NCBI GenBank assembly: GCA_006503535.1
Contig: QYRS01000005.1
Coordinates: 2,108,001-2,172,000 of the forward strand
DNA: 64,000 bases
Origin: Arthrinium phaeospermum
Lineage: Eukaryota > Ascomycota > Sordariomycetes > Amphisphaeriales > Apiosporaceae
Direction of reading: 5' to 3'
In this document: in pieces, positions 12,883 to 24,360 of the stretch
Layout of the letters: the number at the start of each line of letters is the position of its first letter
Position numbering within the stretch: position 1 is the first letter of the stretch
Translations under genes and position numbers: made by a program
The notes under the pieces: generated by a model
The model's database searches: none
What the model was told of the DNA's origin: nothing
What the model saw: the letters and a program-made list of their open reading frames with translations, nothing else

Positions 12883-14820
12883 ATGAGCCGCTCCAGGTCG
12901 TTACACACATCCAACGTCCAACTGCAAAGGACATCAAGCAACAGCATGATGGACGACTCGCCGGTCCTTCCAGGCGATGCTACCCGCGCCGCCGAGGGCG
13001 AAAAGAACATGACCCTGAGGGATGCCTTGCGGGTGGGCAAGAAGGGCATCCTGTGGGCCATCGTCTGCGCCTCTAGCACCATCATGGAAGGATTCGATCT
13101 GGCACTGCTGGGTGGCTTCTATGCGTTTCCAGCTTTCCAGGTCAGTATCCACCCACCCGGCCCCTCTTTCTCTTTCAAGCAGAAACCAGAGGGCCATGCG
13201 AGACGGCGCGAGAACGCGAGGCTGATCCTGATATACACAGAAAAAATTCGGCGAGCTACACAAGATAGACGACGACGGCACTAGGCACTATGAGGTGCCG
13301 GCGAAATGGCAGACGGCGCTGTCGGCCGGTGCCCAGATCGGCCAGATCCTAGGGCTCCTCATTTCCGGAATGGCGGCCCAGAGGTTCGGGTACAAGCGCA
13401 CGGTGATAACGGGGCTCCTATTCATGATCGTCTTCATCTTCATCCCGTTCTTCGCCCCCTCCAAAGAGGTGTTGCTGGCGGGTGAGATTCTGCAGGGCAT
13501 TCCATGGGGCGTCTTCGAGGCCATGCCGGCATCCTATGCCGCCGAGGTCGTTCCCCTGGTTCTCCGTCCCTACATCACCACGTACTCCAACTTGTGCTGG
13601 GTGATCGGCCAGCTACTGGCGACCGGCGTCCTCCGAGGCTGCTTGAGCATGGGCAGGGATAACGAATGGGCCTACCGGCTCCCGTTCGGACTGCAATGGA
13701 TCTGGCCGCCGACCATCCTCATGTTCATGGTCTTCGCCCCCGAGTCGCCTTGGTTTCTGGAGAAGAAAGGGCAAGGCGAGCGCGCCAAGCAATCGCTGCG
13801 GCGCATCACCAACTACGATGAACAGCAGATCCAGGATGCCTACGCAAACGTCAGGCACACGGTGCTGATAGATCGGCAATGTCAAGACGACAGCGAAACA
13901 AACAGCCCCCAGGGGGCCATCAAGCATACTTTACTCGAATTCCCCCGTTGCTTCAAAGGCATCGACAGACGCCGCACCGAGATTGCGTGCGGCACGTGGA
14001 TAAGCCAGTCACTCTGTGGCTCGAGCTTGATGGGCTTTGCCCCTTATTTCTTCCAGTCCGCAGGCCTGTCGCCCGAGTCAGCCTTCACCTTGCAGCTGGG
14101 CGGGCTAGGATTAGGCGTATTAGGTACCGCAATGGCCTGGTTCCTCATGACCTATATCGGGCGAAGGAAGATCTATACCGTGGGCCTTGGCGCGCTCTGT
14201 TCCTTGTTGCTGCTCATGGCGATACTGAGCTACGCAGCCATGGATAGAGCGGGCGTCCCATGGGTCGTGGCGATCCTCGTAAGTCAATCACCGTGACCTA
14301 TCTCGAATCCTGCTAACACCAAGACTAGCTCGTCGTGTATATTTTCGTATACGATTCAACTGTTGGGCCATGTTGCTACAGCATCGTAACGGAGGTGCCT
14401 TCTGTGCAGCGCAGGGCGGCGACAGTTGCCCTGGCTAGGATATGTTACAATATCTGTGGTAAGTAGACATCATCCCAGAAAACACTTCGAAACGCACTCA
14501 GACTGTTCGATACTTACTTCATGACAGGCATCTTCAGTTTTGTAATGAACCCACTGATGCTGAATCCCACCAGCTGGGGCTGGGGCACTAAGACATCCCT
14601 CTTCTGGACAATACTTTGCGCCTGTTGCCTTGTCTGGACTTACTTTCGACTGCCAGAGACCAAGGACCGGAGCTTTGCCGAGCTGGATCTCCTGTTCCGC
14701 CAGAAGACAAATGCGCGCAAGTTCCACAAGACGATTGTTAACCCATTCAACGCTGGTGTGGTGGATGGCGGAGCACTAGCTGAATGCGTTTCCACCCCGG
14801 ACAGCCATGAAAAAAAGTGA
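12883..14820 (+). CDS. MFS sugar transporter, alpha-glucoside (maltose) permease type
   Basis: Twelve-helix sugar-proton symporter of the plasma membrane. Four exons (12883-13140, 13241-14278, 14329-14458, 14528-14820) with introns of 100, 50 and 69 bp, all GT-AG and phase-consistent, give 572 residues. Family marks: IMEGFDLALLGGFYAFPAFQ in the first helix, as in fungal maltose/alpha-glucoside permeases; PESPWFL at the end of helix 6; the GRRK loop motif between helices 8 and 9; PETKDRSFAELD after helix 12. The first Met is used; a Met at 12946 is an alternative. Substrate cannot be fixed from sequence. A GH31 glucosidase lies 30 kb away, too far to call a cluster. Confidence 0.9.
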
Positions 14821-15258
14821 CTGCAGAGCCACGAAGCTTAGGAATTATTGGGGAGGTACGAGGAGCCATGGGCGTCTATTGTGAGACTTCTTCTGTATAA
14901 TATTGTACAATGTTGTAATGCGTCCTGGCGTTTCCGAGATAGATTACTGTACGATTAGTTCTTTGTTACTGAGAACCAGAAACCAAATTCGTTCAGACGT
15001 ACATTATATCGACGTGGGTTATGGCGTCAATGCTCGTCGTGGATGGGTAAGATAGGCCATTTTCCTCGATTTATTGGGCGCAAACAGCAGAAAAACTGTG
15101 CAAAAAGAATGAAGGCATACTTTCAGATTCTCCAAAATAAGTGTATTTGTAGGAGGCAATTCCCATATCATTCAATTGCTGGGGTTTGTATGCTCAACTA
15201 GAACGGCAACTTGTCTTGTGCCAGATGGGGGCGAGGCATACACACAATGGTGTGAGTT
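14821..15258. other. Convergent 3' intergenic region (permease / SPP2)
   Basis: 438 bp between two convergent stops. It contains TATAATATTGTACAATG-like AT-rich sequence consistent with 3' UTR and polyadenylation DNA; nothing else was seen. Confidence 0.5.
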
Positions 15259-16359
15259 TTATCGGCGCGAATCCCCATTTCGATGTCGACGACTGTCTCG
15301 ATCTCGATCTCGATCTCGGTCGTCGTATCTCCGACTATAGTCACCATGACTTCCCCTGTCACGCTCACGCTCGCTTTTGTAGCTGTTTGAACCATCTCGA
15401 TGCCGCCGCTCCTTCTCCTTCTCCTTGTCTCGTCTATATTCGTCGAGGCGTGGACGTCGTTCTCGATGACCGCGCTTTTGAGCCAACTCAGCTTTTTTGA
15501 TCTCCTCATCCTCCTTCGCCCCGAGACCTAGCAGAGCTGGCCTGCGCTTGACTTCTTTGGGCCGGGAACCTTGGCTCTTCCCATCGAAACCCATACCGCG
15601 AAGCATCGCGAGACCAAACTCGCCATCTGGGATCTGGTCGTACTCCTCCAGGGTGGATACATCTGCCGCAGTTTGGTAGTCTCTTTTAAGGGCGTCGTCC
15701 TCTGTCGTATTGGATGCGCCGGGAATGACAAGTTTCTTTTTTCGCCCATCGTCCTTTCCCATCAAGGCGTTTAATGCATCCTGATCCGCATCAGGGCGTC
15801 CTTCAGTGTTCTTTGGACCATCTTGCTCGGGCGTGATGTTGTCAGACGTTCTTTGAGTAGGCTCCGATACATCACCCTCGGCTGGTGACTTGTCCGTATC
15901 GACGGACTTTTTCGTGACTGTAAGGCCCCATTTGATCTCCTTGTCCTGATCCGCCGGCTCTGTTTCTTTTGACTGGCCACTGAATTGAGCCTCTTTCTCG
16001 TGTGGTAACGCTTCCCTCCGAGGCTTTTTATTTCTTGATTGTGCATTCGCTTTCCAATCCCGATTGTCCTGACACGCTATGACGAGTGGACCGGATGGTT
16101 TGCGCCCAGACTTCCCATCTCGAGGTTGCCTGTCGTTCTGTGCTCCTCTGGCGCCGAATGAGGTTACTGCCTCGTGCTTTCCTGAAAATGTGTCGTCCTC
16201 CGACTCCGATTCACCGCCCAGAGCATGGGGTCGAGGCCGCTTGCCTAGTGACGAGGAAGGCTGAGGTTTCCTACTGTTGGTCGGCTTTGATGAAGTGGAC
16301 GGGGCGCCAAACTTGATCGCTATCCGCGGCGCTTGTGTATGGTTCTCGGAACCCGACAT
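15259..16359 (-). CDS. SPP2: SPP2-like pre-mRNA splicing factor (G-patch protein)
   Basis: A single exon of 366 residues. Spp2 (human GPKOW) activates the DEAH helicase Prp2 (DHX16) at the spliceosome before the first step of splicing. The hallmark is the G-patch-type segment IPDGEFGLAMLRGMGF at about residues 240-262, followed by the basic PALLGLGAK stretch. The N-terminal opening RIAIKFG is also typical of the family. The C-terminal 80 residues are a highly charged tail rich in RD and RDRDRD pairs, common in spliceosomal proteins. No intron or lesion is seen. Confidence 0.85.
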   Translation of the reverse strand: MSGSENHTQAPRIAIKFGAPSTSSKPTNSRKPQPSSSLGKRPRPHALGGESESEDDTFSGKHEAVTSFGARGAQNDRQPRDGKSGRKPSGPLVIACQDNRDWKANAQSRNKKPRREALPHEKEAQFSGQSKETEPADQDKEIKWGLTVTKKSVDTDKSPAEGDVSEPTQRTSDNITPEQDGPKNTEGRPDADQDALNALMGKDDGRKKKLVIPGASNTTEDDALKRDYQTAADVSTLEEYDQIPDGEFGLAMLRGMGFDGKSQGSRPKEVKRRPALLGLGAKEDEEIKKAELAQKRGHRERRPRLDEYRRDKEKEKERRHRDGSNSYKSERERDRGSHGDYSRRYDDRDRDRDRDSRRHRNGDSRR

Positions 16360-18670
16360 GGTGAATCCACACCCGTATGTTCGTGTTGTGAGTGCGGTCG
16401 GTCGACAGAGGGGATATGGTGAGCGAAAATGGTGGCTAGATCAGCTATGTGTGACTGATGATGCCCAGGCACCAGGTTCAATATCAGTACCTAGCGAAAA
16501 CATTCACTTGTAGGTACGAACCTCGGGACCCTTGTCAAATAGTGCATTTGATGTGGAGATCAAGACTGCCTTGGTCCCATGCTTTCGGAGATGGGTTGAA
16601 TGTGTAATCCCTGCAGGGGTGTGGCTTCTGTACCCCATAAACAGATTGTGGCTGAAGCTCAATCTGATAACCGCCACAAGCACGTTCAATTCATGCTGGG
16701 GCAGGATATTCTTTCTCGAATTCTGTTCCAATGCTTCCAATTTTCTTCGGAGACTGATGGTGTGCTAAGTTTTCAAGCAGTTTAGTCATGCCCATTGATT
16801 GAATCTAGTTCATCGGAAGACACCTTCGGTCCTCAGCAAACTTAATAAGTGAGTCGTTGACTAGACCCATCGTTCGGGAACGCCCGTACGGGTTAATGAA
16901 GACGCTGGCAGCTGGATTCATGGAGGCTCGTTGTTGAACCATATGTGGATCTTGCCAAAGACGTATGGAGATAAGTAGTACATGTGCCCGTTGATCATTC
17001 TCACAACCACCTGCCATGGCTGGTCATCGAAACATCGATGAGGCGCAAGCGATCGATCCAAGATATTCATTAATACAAGTAATCCATCCAGCTGTGCCCC
17101 TTCCATCCCCAGAAAACCCACGACTCATTTAATCCCACTTGGCACTCGAGAACTACCTCGGGAAAGGCTCACCAACCCTACTACAGGCATGTATTGGATG
17201 ATCATCTCGAGATATATTGTCCGAGTCATGGACTTACATCCCATTGGCTTACATGACAGACCCGGGACTGCTTTCTTCGGCACCCTTTGAGACGTTACAG
17301 CCATGGATACCTCAAGGACAGGCGGGCGGGTTTCAACAACAATAGCAGTGGACTCAGGGAAAAGCAAAATGAGACGTTTCGAAACATCCAGGAATGCATC
17401 TATTTCCTGCATATGTAGATATTCTCGCCGACTTGTGGGATGCACACTTTGAAATGATGTTAACAAGACGGCAGCCGGCTCGTGCTCCTTATGTAATAAT
17501 TCAAGGTGTATACTTATGTACATTCTATCTCGAGAAGCGCTAGACAGACATAGGTTTTGCAGCAGAATCAATTCACTTAGGCCAAATCAGAAAAGTATAC
17601 GAATTCGAGAAATCCCCAGTATGCCCATATTATTCTGCGTAACCTGCTGGTTGATAACCTTAGTCCATACATCGGTATGGATACAGGTACGGAGCCTACG
17701 AAGCTTTGTTGTGCCTGGAGCAGACATATGTGTAATGATAAACCGATGCATTCTATCTTCGACTGAATACCTACCTACCTCAGCAATTTTTTCAGGATCG
17801 ATGTGACTTATTTCCGCATTGGGATACAAGGTGATACCTCTATGGTTTACGAAAGAGGTGCTGCGATAATGCAACTGACGGAGAGGTGTCATTGTGGATA
17901 GAAGTGTCCAATCCAAACCATGTTTGCTGGAAAGACTAAATGAAAAAAAAACAGCCCAGCCTCCAATCATGTCATTCTCCCAAGCAACCGACGCAGAGTG
18001 CAGAATGAACATTCGGCAAACCACATACACACCATCCAATGGATACATGCAATTACTGCTAGAAAGTCCGCGAATGAATCTTAACTCAGAAGCTCAAGTG
18101 TGGAAATGGTCTCGGTTGCTTTTACAAAAGAATGAAGAAGATTGCATGCCATGTAAGTGACAGATAACAAATTGATGCCGCCCATATGCAATTGAATCGT
18201 CTACGTGCCGTAGCATCCATCCATGATCCATCCCCCCAGCAGATGTACTGTTGTTCCCTCTCCCCCTCCCTGTCGGGCCTGCACGGTTCCAATGAATCAA
18301 TTTCATCCCCTCCTGCTGGTAGGTGTGCAAGTTACTTTACTGGGCAGCCCAGCCTTGTACTGGGCCTATTGGAAAGCCGCCGGAAGCTAATAAGGTGCTA
18401 ACAGGACTTTGCCTGCCCGCCTACGACACACTGATACTGCTAAACTGACTGATGCCTGCTCCTCTCTGGAAATCAGCATTTCGGGCAATTGGCACCACGC
18501 AACACCATCACGAACACCCCGGTGGATGAAAAAATCAATCGGCCTCATTGACCAAACACGTTTTCAATTGTTCTACCTCAACGCCATCACTTTTATCCTC
18601 GAAAAACACGGCGTTCGTCTCCCACAGCTCCATTAAGTTTGGGAAATCGTCCGCTTTTCCTTCAAAGCGG
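16360..18670. other. Divergent intergenic region between SPP2 and VID21
   Basis: About 2.3 kb between divergent genes, so it should hold both promoters. Two adjacent minus-strand ORFs (17587-18048, 153 codons; 17125-17571, 148 codons) are the longest open stretches, but no domain was recognised and composition is not clearly coding. TAGGTAGGT-type short repeats occur near 17770. Confidence 0.4.
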
Positions 18671-18694
18671 ATGTCGTCGCCGCTGATGCTATGA
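18671..18694 (+). promoter_or_regulatory. Short upstream ORF overlapping the VID21 start codon
   Basis: A seven-codon ORF (MSSPLML) begins at ATG 18671 and ends at TGA 18692-18694. The TGA overlaps the proposed VID21 ATG (18691-18693) in an ATGA arrangement. If transcribed, it could limit VID21 translation through termination-reinitiation. This depends on the transcript start lying upstream, which cannot be seen. Confidence 0.4.
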
Positions 18695-21600
18695 CTGAGG
18701 TCGTACCAGCCGACCACACGCCGCTCTTGCACGAAAAGCGAGGTCATCTCAAGTAAGTCGTGCATCAGATGATAGAGCTCAATTAGCCGATCATTTCCAT
18801 ACCCGTTTTGTGATATTTACCATTTGCAGTGCGGCTGTACGATCGCGGAAGAGGAAGTTGAGGGAAGTCTATGCGGTCGCGACCGTTGATGATGGCCTCC
18901 CCAATATCAGTCTCCTAAACCCGGACGCGCCATCCACCAACCACGGCGAATCTCGGTTCCTTGAAGCATCAGACATTTTACGGTACGTCTCAACTATACC
19001 TATACCAATTTGCATCACATTGCGACCGCGTCTTCACTTGTTCCGCACATTCCTGCTGACCCAATAGCTACAGAGGACGCCGATTTAAAGAGTCGAGTAT
19101 CCCAGCTAGACCTACACCTCGCCCAGATGCTACTCGCCCACCGGTCACCAATGGCCCTCCCAACACAGTCCAGCAGCCAGCAATACATGGACAGAAACCG
19201 CCAGTAAGCGGAGGTCAGCGCCTTGCACATCAACACCATGGGCCTGCCGTCGCTGCAAGACCCAGCCCTGGGACTCCCGATGTCCCAAGACCCCAGGGAA
19301 ATGCCCATTCTGGAAACCAAGCGACACCTCTCGGCCAACCGAAAACGACTCCCGCGCCTCCCATGCGACAAAGCCAACCAGCTCCGAGCATCCCGGATCA
19401 GAATGCACGGTCTGGAGTGCGACCAGTCTTCAAACCCATCGACAACCAGCCGGCGCTGCAAGGAAAGCCCGTTAAGAGCCCTTGGGCTGATCCTAGCAGC
19501 CTTGCCGCGCAACAATTACCGCCAGCGCACCCATCTACCGTACAAACTGTCGCTGCGCCGCAGGAAGCTCCCAGTGCAAACCACAAAGATAGCCTTCCGG
19601 ACAAACCACAGAACGCCCAAACCCACGGTCAAAATGGAAGACAATTGAAACAAGAGGGCTCGGCGGCACCTGGCACGCCACCTACTGCGGAGAAGGCACC
19701 GTTGTCGCTCAACGTGCCGCCGCCGCAAGATGTTCGATCTACGGACACATTCTCATCTCCAGGATCTACTGCGCAAACCGCCACGACACCAGCAGTCGCC
19801 GACACGTCGACCAACACTAGTCCGGATCACGATGGGATGCAGGGTATAGAGAAGATAGAAGCGGAGCCCATAAAGTCAAACGGACTTGTTACGCCAACTG
19901 CTGAGAAACATATGCCAGCCGAGACCCCAGGGTCTGTGATAGCCACGTCGCGGGAAGTGGAAGCGCAACTACTTCGTGATTCAGCCGAAGCTGCAGAGGC
20001 ACGATCCAACCAGCCGAAGGAGTCCGGAGCGGCAGTACCCCCACCACAAGTGCCTGCGGACGTTGCAGGTACTCGAGGGCCTGAGAGCGGAAAGCATGTA
20101 CAGATGACAGCGGCAGGAGCAACAAGCCAGCCTCCTCAGAGAACTGATGGGGATGTTGTCATGACGGATGTACCGCTCTCGGAGCAAAACATTGACAGCC
20201 AGACAGCGAAGGAATCTAAACCCTCAAGTGAAATGCCCAGGTCTGACCAGGTTGCTGCAGAGCCGCCGAAGACGCAGGAATCTCAAGATTCGACTTCGTC
20301 TACTCCGCAGCCCGGAAAAGCCGTTACTCGCATTGCTTCAGGGGCTGCGAAGCAGAGATCCGTACTGGAAATTCTGGCCGGGGATCCCTCGAAGTCGACA
20401 ACCACATCCCGCCCGTCAAGCTCAGGAGCCCAATCTCAGGTACCGATCACGCCAACTTCCCAATCCCCAAGGCCTCGTGGGCGTAGTCTGGTTGATAGAA
20501 TCCGAGCCAAAGAAAAGAGCAAACTCTCGACGGTCGTTTTTGGTAAGCAGTCGCGCAAGGCTTCTGATTCTTCGAAATCACTGGTCCATACCCGGTCTAA
20601 GTCAGTTGGTCACATTCCTAGCGACGACTACTTTACTCCTCTCTTTGTTCAGGGATTTTCGAACGGGAACAAGTGGATGAAGCCGCTAGAGCAAATACTG
20701 CACCATGCCCACAAGACCGTTTCCACGCCGGACTCGTATACGCAGATACTTGATAATCAAGCCTGCAAGGTACTTAGGAGGGTTTACCAGCTCCAGCAAC
20801 AGGACAAATGGTCATTGAGGCAGCCTAAACGATGTCCAGAGCCCACGCGCCCTACCTCTCACTGGGATGTGATGCTCAAGGAAATGAAATGGATGCGGAC
20901 AGACTTTCGAGAGGAAAGGAAGTGGAAACACGCCGTTGCACGCAACTTGGCCGACGCTTGTGCCGAATGGGTCTCGCTCAAGGCCAAGCCTGACGAGCAA
21001 AAGTTGCTACAGGTCAACATCAAGACGCCTACGGAGCCCCTGAAGCGTAAATGGGAAAATGGTGAACCGGTACCGGAAGGAGAGGACGCAAAGATGGCCG
21101 ATGGTGTCGAAGACCCGAGTTCCGACCACCATCCAACCCCAGAACTCGTCGCCTCTGGCGATGCCGATTCACCACTTGACCACGTGGACGACCCTACCGA
21201 AATGTTCCTAGACACCGTGGCACCTTCGGCCATTTTTGCCCTCGAGGACAATGATGTGGTGTTCGGTCTTAGCCATTCTCCTAATACGGACCGGCTCTTA
21301 GACGAGCTCCCCATGTATGGGTCGCCTCTGAAGGTTCCAGAACCGGATCTAGTTGCTCTCAAAACAGACCCCGATGCGCAATGGAAACGAGAAGCGTTGC
21401 CTTTGAGCAAGTACGTCGAGGGGCGTATAGAGCTTGAAGCGAGCGAGCCTCCTCGCAAGCGAAGCCGTTATCAGTACGTGCAAGAAGATGAAGACGACGA
21501 CGAGGTCGTTTTCTGTCACCAAGCGAGCGATTCGTCTCCTCTGTCTCCCGAAAATCCTCACGTTGCGTTGTTCCAGCCTGCGAACAAGCCAATTAGGGAT

Positions 21601-23592
21601 CGTTTGCATGCGGGCCACCAGTTCCGACCACCTAATGAGCACACGATGCCCTTCCAGAGCTTCTATGAGTCTCGTAGCTGTTCTCAGTGGACCATTAATG
21701 AAGACGACGAACTTCGATCTTTGGTTCGGGAGTACTCGTACAACTGGTCGCTTATCTCCAATATGCTGTCTACGAAGTCGGTGTTTGCTTCGGGCGCCGA
21801 AAGACGGACGCCTTGGGAGTGTTTTGAACGCTGGGTAATGCTCGAGGGGCTACCTCATGACATGCAAAAGACGCAGTATTTCAAGCTGTGGCAAGGCCGC
21901 ATAGATTCAGCGCAGCAGACTATCCGACAGCAGAACCAGAACGCACTAGCGCAGCAGGCACAGCAGCAGCAGCAGCAGCCGGCCCAGCAATCCCAAACGC
22001 CGAACGGGGCCAGCGGTCCAGCCACGCCGATTGTTCGGAGGCGCCTTTCGCTGCCGGTCAAGGTAGAACGCAGACGCAACCAGAAGCATCTTACCATGAT
22101 TGACGCGATGCGGAAGCTCGCCAAGAAGCGGGAAACGACGGTCCAAAAGCAGCAGCATGCTGCCGGCATTGCAGCTATGCGCAAAGCGCAAGAGCAGCCT
22201 CAAGCGAGGGTTGGTCCTATCAAGACACCTAGGGAGTACAGCATCATGCGCTGGGAACGGGATCAGGCAATGGCAGAAAGACTGGCAGAGCGAATGGCAC
22301 AGCACCAGCAACAACGCGCCGCCGAGGCGCAGCGCAGAGTACGAAACGCCGCCGTTGCCGGGACAGCATCAAACAGTAACACTAACCGGCAAACACAGGC
22401 TCAGCAATTGCAAGCGAGGGCGCAACAGGGACAGGCGGCACAGTTGGCAGCAGCTGCACAACAAAATGCCCAAATGTCCCGAACCCGACGGCGCAACTGG
22501 GCGCTACACACCCCCATGCTGCTGTAGCCCGACCAAATTCTGCCAGCCATATGGCGGTCAACGGCCAAGCTCGACCACGCATGCCGATGCCGGGAACACC
22601 TAACGGCAACGGGGCTCAGGGCCACGTTGGTAGTGGTAATCTCGTTGCACCGATGCAGATGAACGGGAATGGCCAGATGCAGGTGCCTGTTGTCAATGGT
22701 CAGGCGAGGATGTCGATACCGGCGACACCAGATCTTGCTACGGTGATGCAAGCACAGCGAATATCTGAACAGCAGCGGCAGGCAGTGCAGTTGCGACAAG
22801 CACAGCAGCAGCAGCAGCCACACCCGATGCAGCAGACGAATAATATGCCGCAGACGTCCCCCCTGCCAACCGTGCTACGATAGCCAACGGTGTGAACCAG
22901 AAGAGTTACTTGAACAACAACGCTCAAGCAATGCTATTCAACGCATCGAACTCGCCAGGGTTGTCGACTCCTCCAGCATCGGGGCTCACTCTGCCAGCCG
23001 GCCACTCTGGTTCACCAAGACCACAGATGCCTCCGCAGATCCATCAGACGTACCTCACCCAACTCCAGCACATTGAGAATCAAATCCGGCAGTCGCATCC
23101 AAACACGCCTCAGGAGATGGTCCGGGAGATGGCACGACAATTGCTACAGAATCGGCACAATAACCTTGCACAGTCGGCCAGAGAAGCTATGAATGCAGCA
23201 GCAGGAGGGTCGGGACAGACACCTGTTGCCAATGGCCCTCACCAGTACGCCCAGCTCCTCCGAGCTCAGCAGCAAGCTCAGGCGGCGGCAGCAGCTCAGG
23301 CTCAGCAACAGCACCCTCAACATCCCCAACACAACTCCCCTCAGTCACAACAGTCACAGCACAGCCCTCAACTTCAACAGCAGCAGTCGCAGCAGCAACA
23401 AAACGCTCAGCATACCCAGCACCCACATAATGCTCAGCAGCAGCAGCAGCAGCATCCGCAACATTCGGGGCAGAATGGGCAGAATGGACAGAAGTCTCAG
23501 CTTAGCCCTCAGCTTCAGCAGCAGCAGCAGCAACAACAGCAGCAACAGCAGCAGGCGCAGCAACAGCAGCAGGCGCAGCAACAACAGCAGGC

Positions 23593-23628
<36 letters not shown>

Positions 23629-23683
23629 CAATGCCAGTGCCGGTAGTCCAACGCCGCCAGTGCCCGCTGTGGCGAAGTCGTAG
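18691..23683 (+). CDS. VID21: VID21/EAF1: scaffold subunit of the NuA4 histone acetyltransferase
   Basis: Vid21 (Eaf1) is the platform that assembles NuA4, which acetylates H4 and H2A in the nucleus. Exons 18691-18752, 18830-18982 and 19068-23683 are joined by introns of 77 and 85 bp, both phase-consistent. Order: the N-terminal block SRKRKLREVYAVAT, a long disordered P/Q/T-rich part, an HSA domain (about 660-735; SHWDVMLKEMKWM, binds actin-related proteins), a SANT/Myb domain (about 944-1005; SQWTINEDDELRSLVREYS), and a C-terminal polyglutamine tail. The third exon is broken twice as read. One base seems to be missing at AAA 22472-22474 and one at CCCCCC 22858-22863; otherwise coding continues smoothly, with about 1610 residues expected. 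Both sites are homopolymers, so consensus error is likelier than decay. Confidence 0.88.
23515..23629. repeat. CAG/CAA tract coding polyglutamine at the VID21 C-terminus
   Basis: Dense CAG/CAA repeats with GCG interruptions. The purest part is eleven consecutive CAG units at 23594-23626. Such tracts are usually length-variable between strains. Confidence 0.85.
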
Positions 23684-24360
23684 AACAAAAAGAGGCCATA
23701 CTTGGCATGGATGATTGTGTATGTACTCCAAAAGGGCCCGGTCTGTGGCGGTCTTTTCGGGGGGTCTGCAGGAATCGACCTTGGTGGTGGGACTTGGGCT
23801 TTGACCTGACAGACACAAAAGAAACGATGTTCTACGGGAACACCTTCAGCGACTCATGAATATAACACTTTAATGATGATTGAAAACGATACCAAATCTA
23901 TTCCTCTTCCTCATTCAGACCCATGTGACTGTTGCGTCTCTACATTGGCGTGTTGGCGTGGCTTTAGATAGAATGCATATACCCCAGATGACCCTTCTCT
24001 ACAGTTACCCCTGTCTCTAAGCTGCAAGACACGGTTTCTAGTTCGTGAAAAGCAGGATAAGACAGCATTGGGGTTTTGAATACTGAATAAAGATAGTACC
24101 AAGGTAGGTAAAGACCCAGGTATGTAAATACATGTAGGTATCTCTTGAGGAGGTCTGGTGGACTGCCCCACCAGTCCAACGCTTTCAACTTGTACCTACC
24201 AGCTCAAGGTAAGGTTGTTATCGATAAGTAGAACGAATATGACCCACTGTAACTTTTTGGTACTTTTTTTGTTCTTGGGTCACCTTGGCGGAAGTCGAAT
24301 AGCATAGGCGGGCAAGTCTTTTCTTCCCATTCACAAGCAAAACATCCACCAACCTCAACT
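23684..24360. other. Intergenic region VID21 to MAK11
   Basis: 677 bp between tandem plus-strand genes, holding the VID21 3' UTR and the MAK11 promoter. AGGTAGGTA-type short repeats occur at about 24100-24145. Nothing coding was recognised. Confidence 0.45.

Noticed and set aside
23354..23818. Leucine-rich minus-strand ORF
   Set aside because: Complement of the VID21 polyglutamine tract.
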